Assembly (NCBI GenBank): GCA_035540515.1
Contig: DATLGM010000361.1
Coordinates: 1 to 8,180 of the forward strand
Length of the DNA stretch: 8,180 bases
Direction of reading: 5' to 3'
From: WHTG01 sp035540515
GTDB lineage: Bacteria > Actinomycetota > Nitriliruptoria > Euzebyales > Egibacteraceae
Below, piece after piece: positions 7,265-8,180 of the stretch; positions within the stretch are counted from its first letter, which is position 1, and every line of letters begins with the position of its first letter. The position numbers and the translations under genes were made by a program. The notes below the pieces were generated by a model. That model did not search any database. It was not told the DNA's origin and saw only the letters and a list, made by a program, of their open reading frames with translations.

Positions 7265-7873
7265 ATGAATCCTTCGGACCCCAGCGTCGACGAGCAACCG
7301 GTCGAGTCCGCCGATGTGGCGGACTCGGCCGTGCCGCTCGAACCAGACGAGCAGGAGGCCGTCGGCGCGCAGCCGGCGGCTGACGGCGCGGAGCCCACGG
7401 GCGACGGTGCCGAGGCCGAGCCGCCCGACCCCGTGGCCGAGGCACAGCGCCAGCGCGACGAGTACTTGGACCACCTGCGCCGCGAGCGCGCGGAGTTCGA
7501 GAACTTCCGCAAGCGCGCGACCCGGGAGCGGATGGAGGCGCTGGACCGTGGCGCCGAGCAGGTGATGAACAGCCTGCTCCACGTGCTCGACACCTTCGGG
7601 CTGGCGCTGACCGCCGCGGAGTCCAGTGACGACGACCAGCTCGCCAAAGGCGTGCAGATGGTGCATGCCGAGCTGGTGTCGACGCTGCACAACCTCGGCC
7701 TGACCGAGGTGGAGGGCGTCGGCAACACGTTCGATCCGATGCACCACGAGGCGATGATGCAGGTCGAAGCCGACGAGCCGGTCGACGAGCCGGTGGTCGT
7801 CGAGGTGCTGCGGCCCGGCTACCGGTTCAAGGGCCGGGTCCTGCGCCCCGCCTCGGTGAAGGTGGCGAAGTAG
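7265..7873 (+). CDS. grpE: Nucleotide exchange factor GrpE
   Basis: A 202-residue cochaperone that acts as a dimer to release ADP from DnaK. The ATG lies 3 bases after the dnaK stop. There is no good ribosome binding site (only AGGG at 7248-7251, 13 bases away), so translation is probably coupled to dnaK. Layout: an acidic, probably disordered N-terminus (1-54), a long charged helix forming the dimer coiled coil (about 55-110, including EFENFRKR), and the C-terminal beta domain with FDPMHHEAM (156-164) and GYRFKGRVLRPASVKVAK at the end. This matches the GrpE signature except that Gly190 sits where Asp, Glu or Asn is usual. Length is typical. Identity is secure from these motifs and from its place between dnaK and dnaJ. 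Confidence 0.96.
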   Translation: MNPSDPSVDEQPVESADVADSAVPLEPDEQEAVGAQPAADGAEPTGDGAEAEPPDPVAEAQRQRDEYLDHLRRERAEFENFRKRATRERMEALDRGAEQVMNSLLHVLDTFGLALTAAESSDDDQLAKGVQMVHAELVSTLHNLGLTEVEGVGNTFDPMHHEAMMQVEADEPVDEPVVVEVLRPGYRFKGRVLRPASVKVAK

Positions 7874-7874
7874 C

Positions 7875-7887
7875 AGGAGGGGAGGTG
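7875..7887 (+). promoter_or_regulatory. Tandem Shine-Dalgarno sequence for dnaJ
   Basis: AGGAGG (7875-7880) and GGAGGTG (7881-7887) run back to back, 9 and 2 bases before GTG 7890. This is much stronger than the site before grpE and decides the dnaJ start: the overlapping GTG at 7885 reaches a stop after two codons. Confidence 0.75.
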
Positions 7888-7889
7888 CC

Positions 7890-8180
7890 GTGAGCCAGCG
7901 CGACTACTTCGAGAAGGACTACTACGCCGTGCTGGGCGTGTCCAAGGACGCGTCGCAGGCGGACATCTCGAAGGCGTACCGCAAGCTGGCTCGCGACCTG
8001 CACCCCGACGCGCGCCCCAACGATGCCGAGGCCGAGTCTCGGTTCAAGGAGGTCGGCGAGGCCTACGGCGTGCTGTCCAACGCGGACAAGCGCGCCGAGT
8101 ACGACAAGGTCCGCGAGATGGTGTCCGCCGGGGCGTTCACGGGCTTCGGCGGGCCGGGCGCCGGCGGGCCGGGCTTCGGG
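7890..8180 (+). CDS. dnaJ: Chaperone protein DnaJ (Hsp40), 3'-truncated by window end
   Basis: GTG at 7890 opens a frame that runs to the window edge (97 codons, no stop). Residues 1-9 (MSQRDYFEK) are the short extension before the J-domain typical of the actinobacterial DnaJ1 type. The J-domain follows: DYYAVLGVSKDAS (10-22), helix II with KAYRKLARDLHPD and the essential HPD at 38-40, then FKEVGEAYGVLS and EYDKVRE. A Gly/Phe-rich stretch begins near residue 82 (GAFTGFGGPG...). The zinc-finger and C-terminal domains would lie beyond the window. DnaJ binds client proteins and stimulates DnaK ATPase through the J-domain. It starts 16 bases after the grpE stop, in the same operon. DnaJ2 or another J-protein is less likely given the extension and context. 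Confidence 0.95.
   Translation, partial: MSQRDYFEKDYYAVLGVSKDASQADISKAYRKLARDLHPDARPNDAEAESRFKEVGEAYGVLSNADKRAEYDKVREMVSAGAFTGFGGPGAGGPGFG

Overview
The window looks like chromosomal DNA of a high-GC Gram-positive bacterium (Actinomycetota). The evidence is strongly GC-biased third codon positions, GTG starts, an operon in the order dnaK-grpE-dnaJ, a DnaK of about 619 residues, a DnaJ with the short N-terminal extension before the J-domain seen in actinobacterial DnaJ1, and a HAIR-like (HspR-type) inverted repeat before dnaK. I cannot place it at genus level; the DnaK and GrpE are not close to what I remember of Streptomyces or Mycobacterium, so a less-studied lineage is possible. All supported genes are on the + strand. 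I see no mobile element, CRISPR array, tRNA or rRNA.

Left part (1-5285): a cell-surface cassette. Two paralogous secreted metalloprotease-like proteins flank two small genes. The first protease (1-1785, N-terminus cut by the window edge) ends in two overlapping GC-rich hairpins. A DUF192 lipoprotein gene follows (1846-2373). Thirteen bases later comes a 45-codon single-span membrane protein (2387-2524) with a strong ribosome binding site and an arginine-rich tail. After a 160-base non-coding leader with alternative base pairings, one hiding the ribosome binding site, comes the second, larger protease (2685-5285). Both proteases share an HELLHTLGAVQ ... GHCTDExDxMCY core, ten matching cysteines and the same end of the catalytic domain, but carry different C-terminal chains of beta-sandwich modules (about three versus five).

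Right part (5286-8180): the major heat-shock chaperone operon. A HAIR-like repeat, a sigma-70-like promoter and a hairpin next to the ribosome binding site precede dnaK (5402-7261). grpE (7265-7873) and dnaJ (7890 to beyond the window) follow with gaps of 3 and 16 bases. DnaJ delivers substrates and stimulates DnaK ATP hydrolysis, and GrpE releases ADP, so the three form one folding machine under probable HspR control. hspR would be expected downstream, outside the window.

The chaperone operon is ordinary apart from its control region. The less explored material is the protease cassette: the unusual third zinc-ligand position, the small membrane protein, and the switch-like leader. Nothing here proves a new system.
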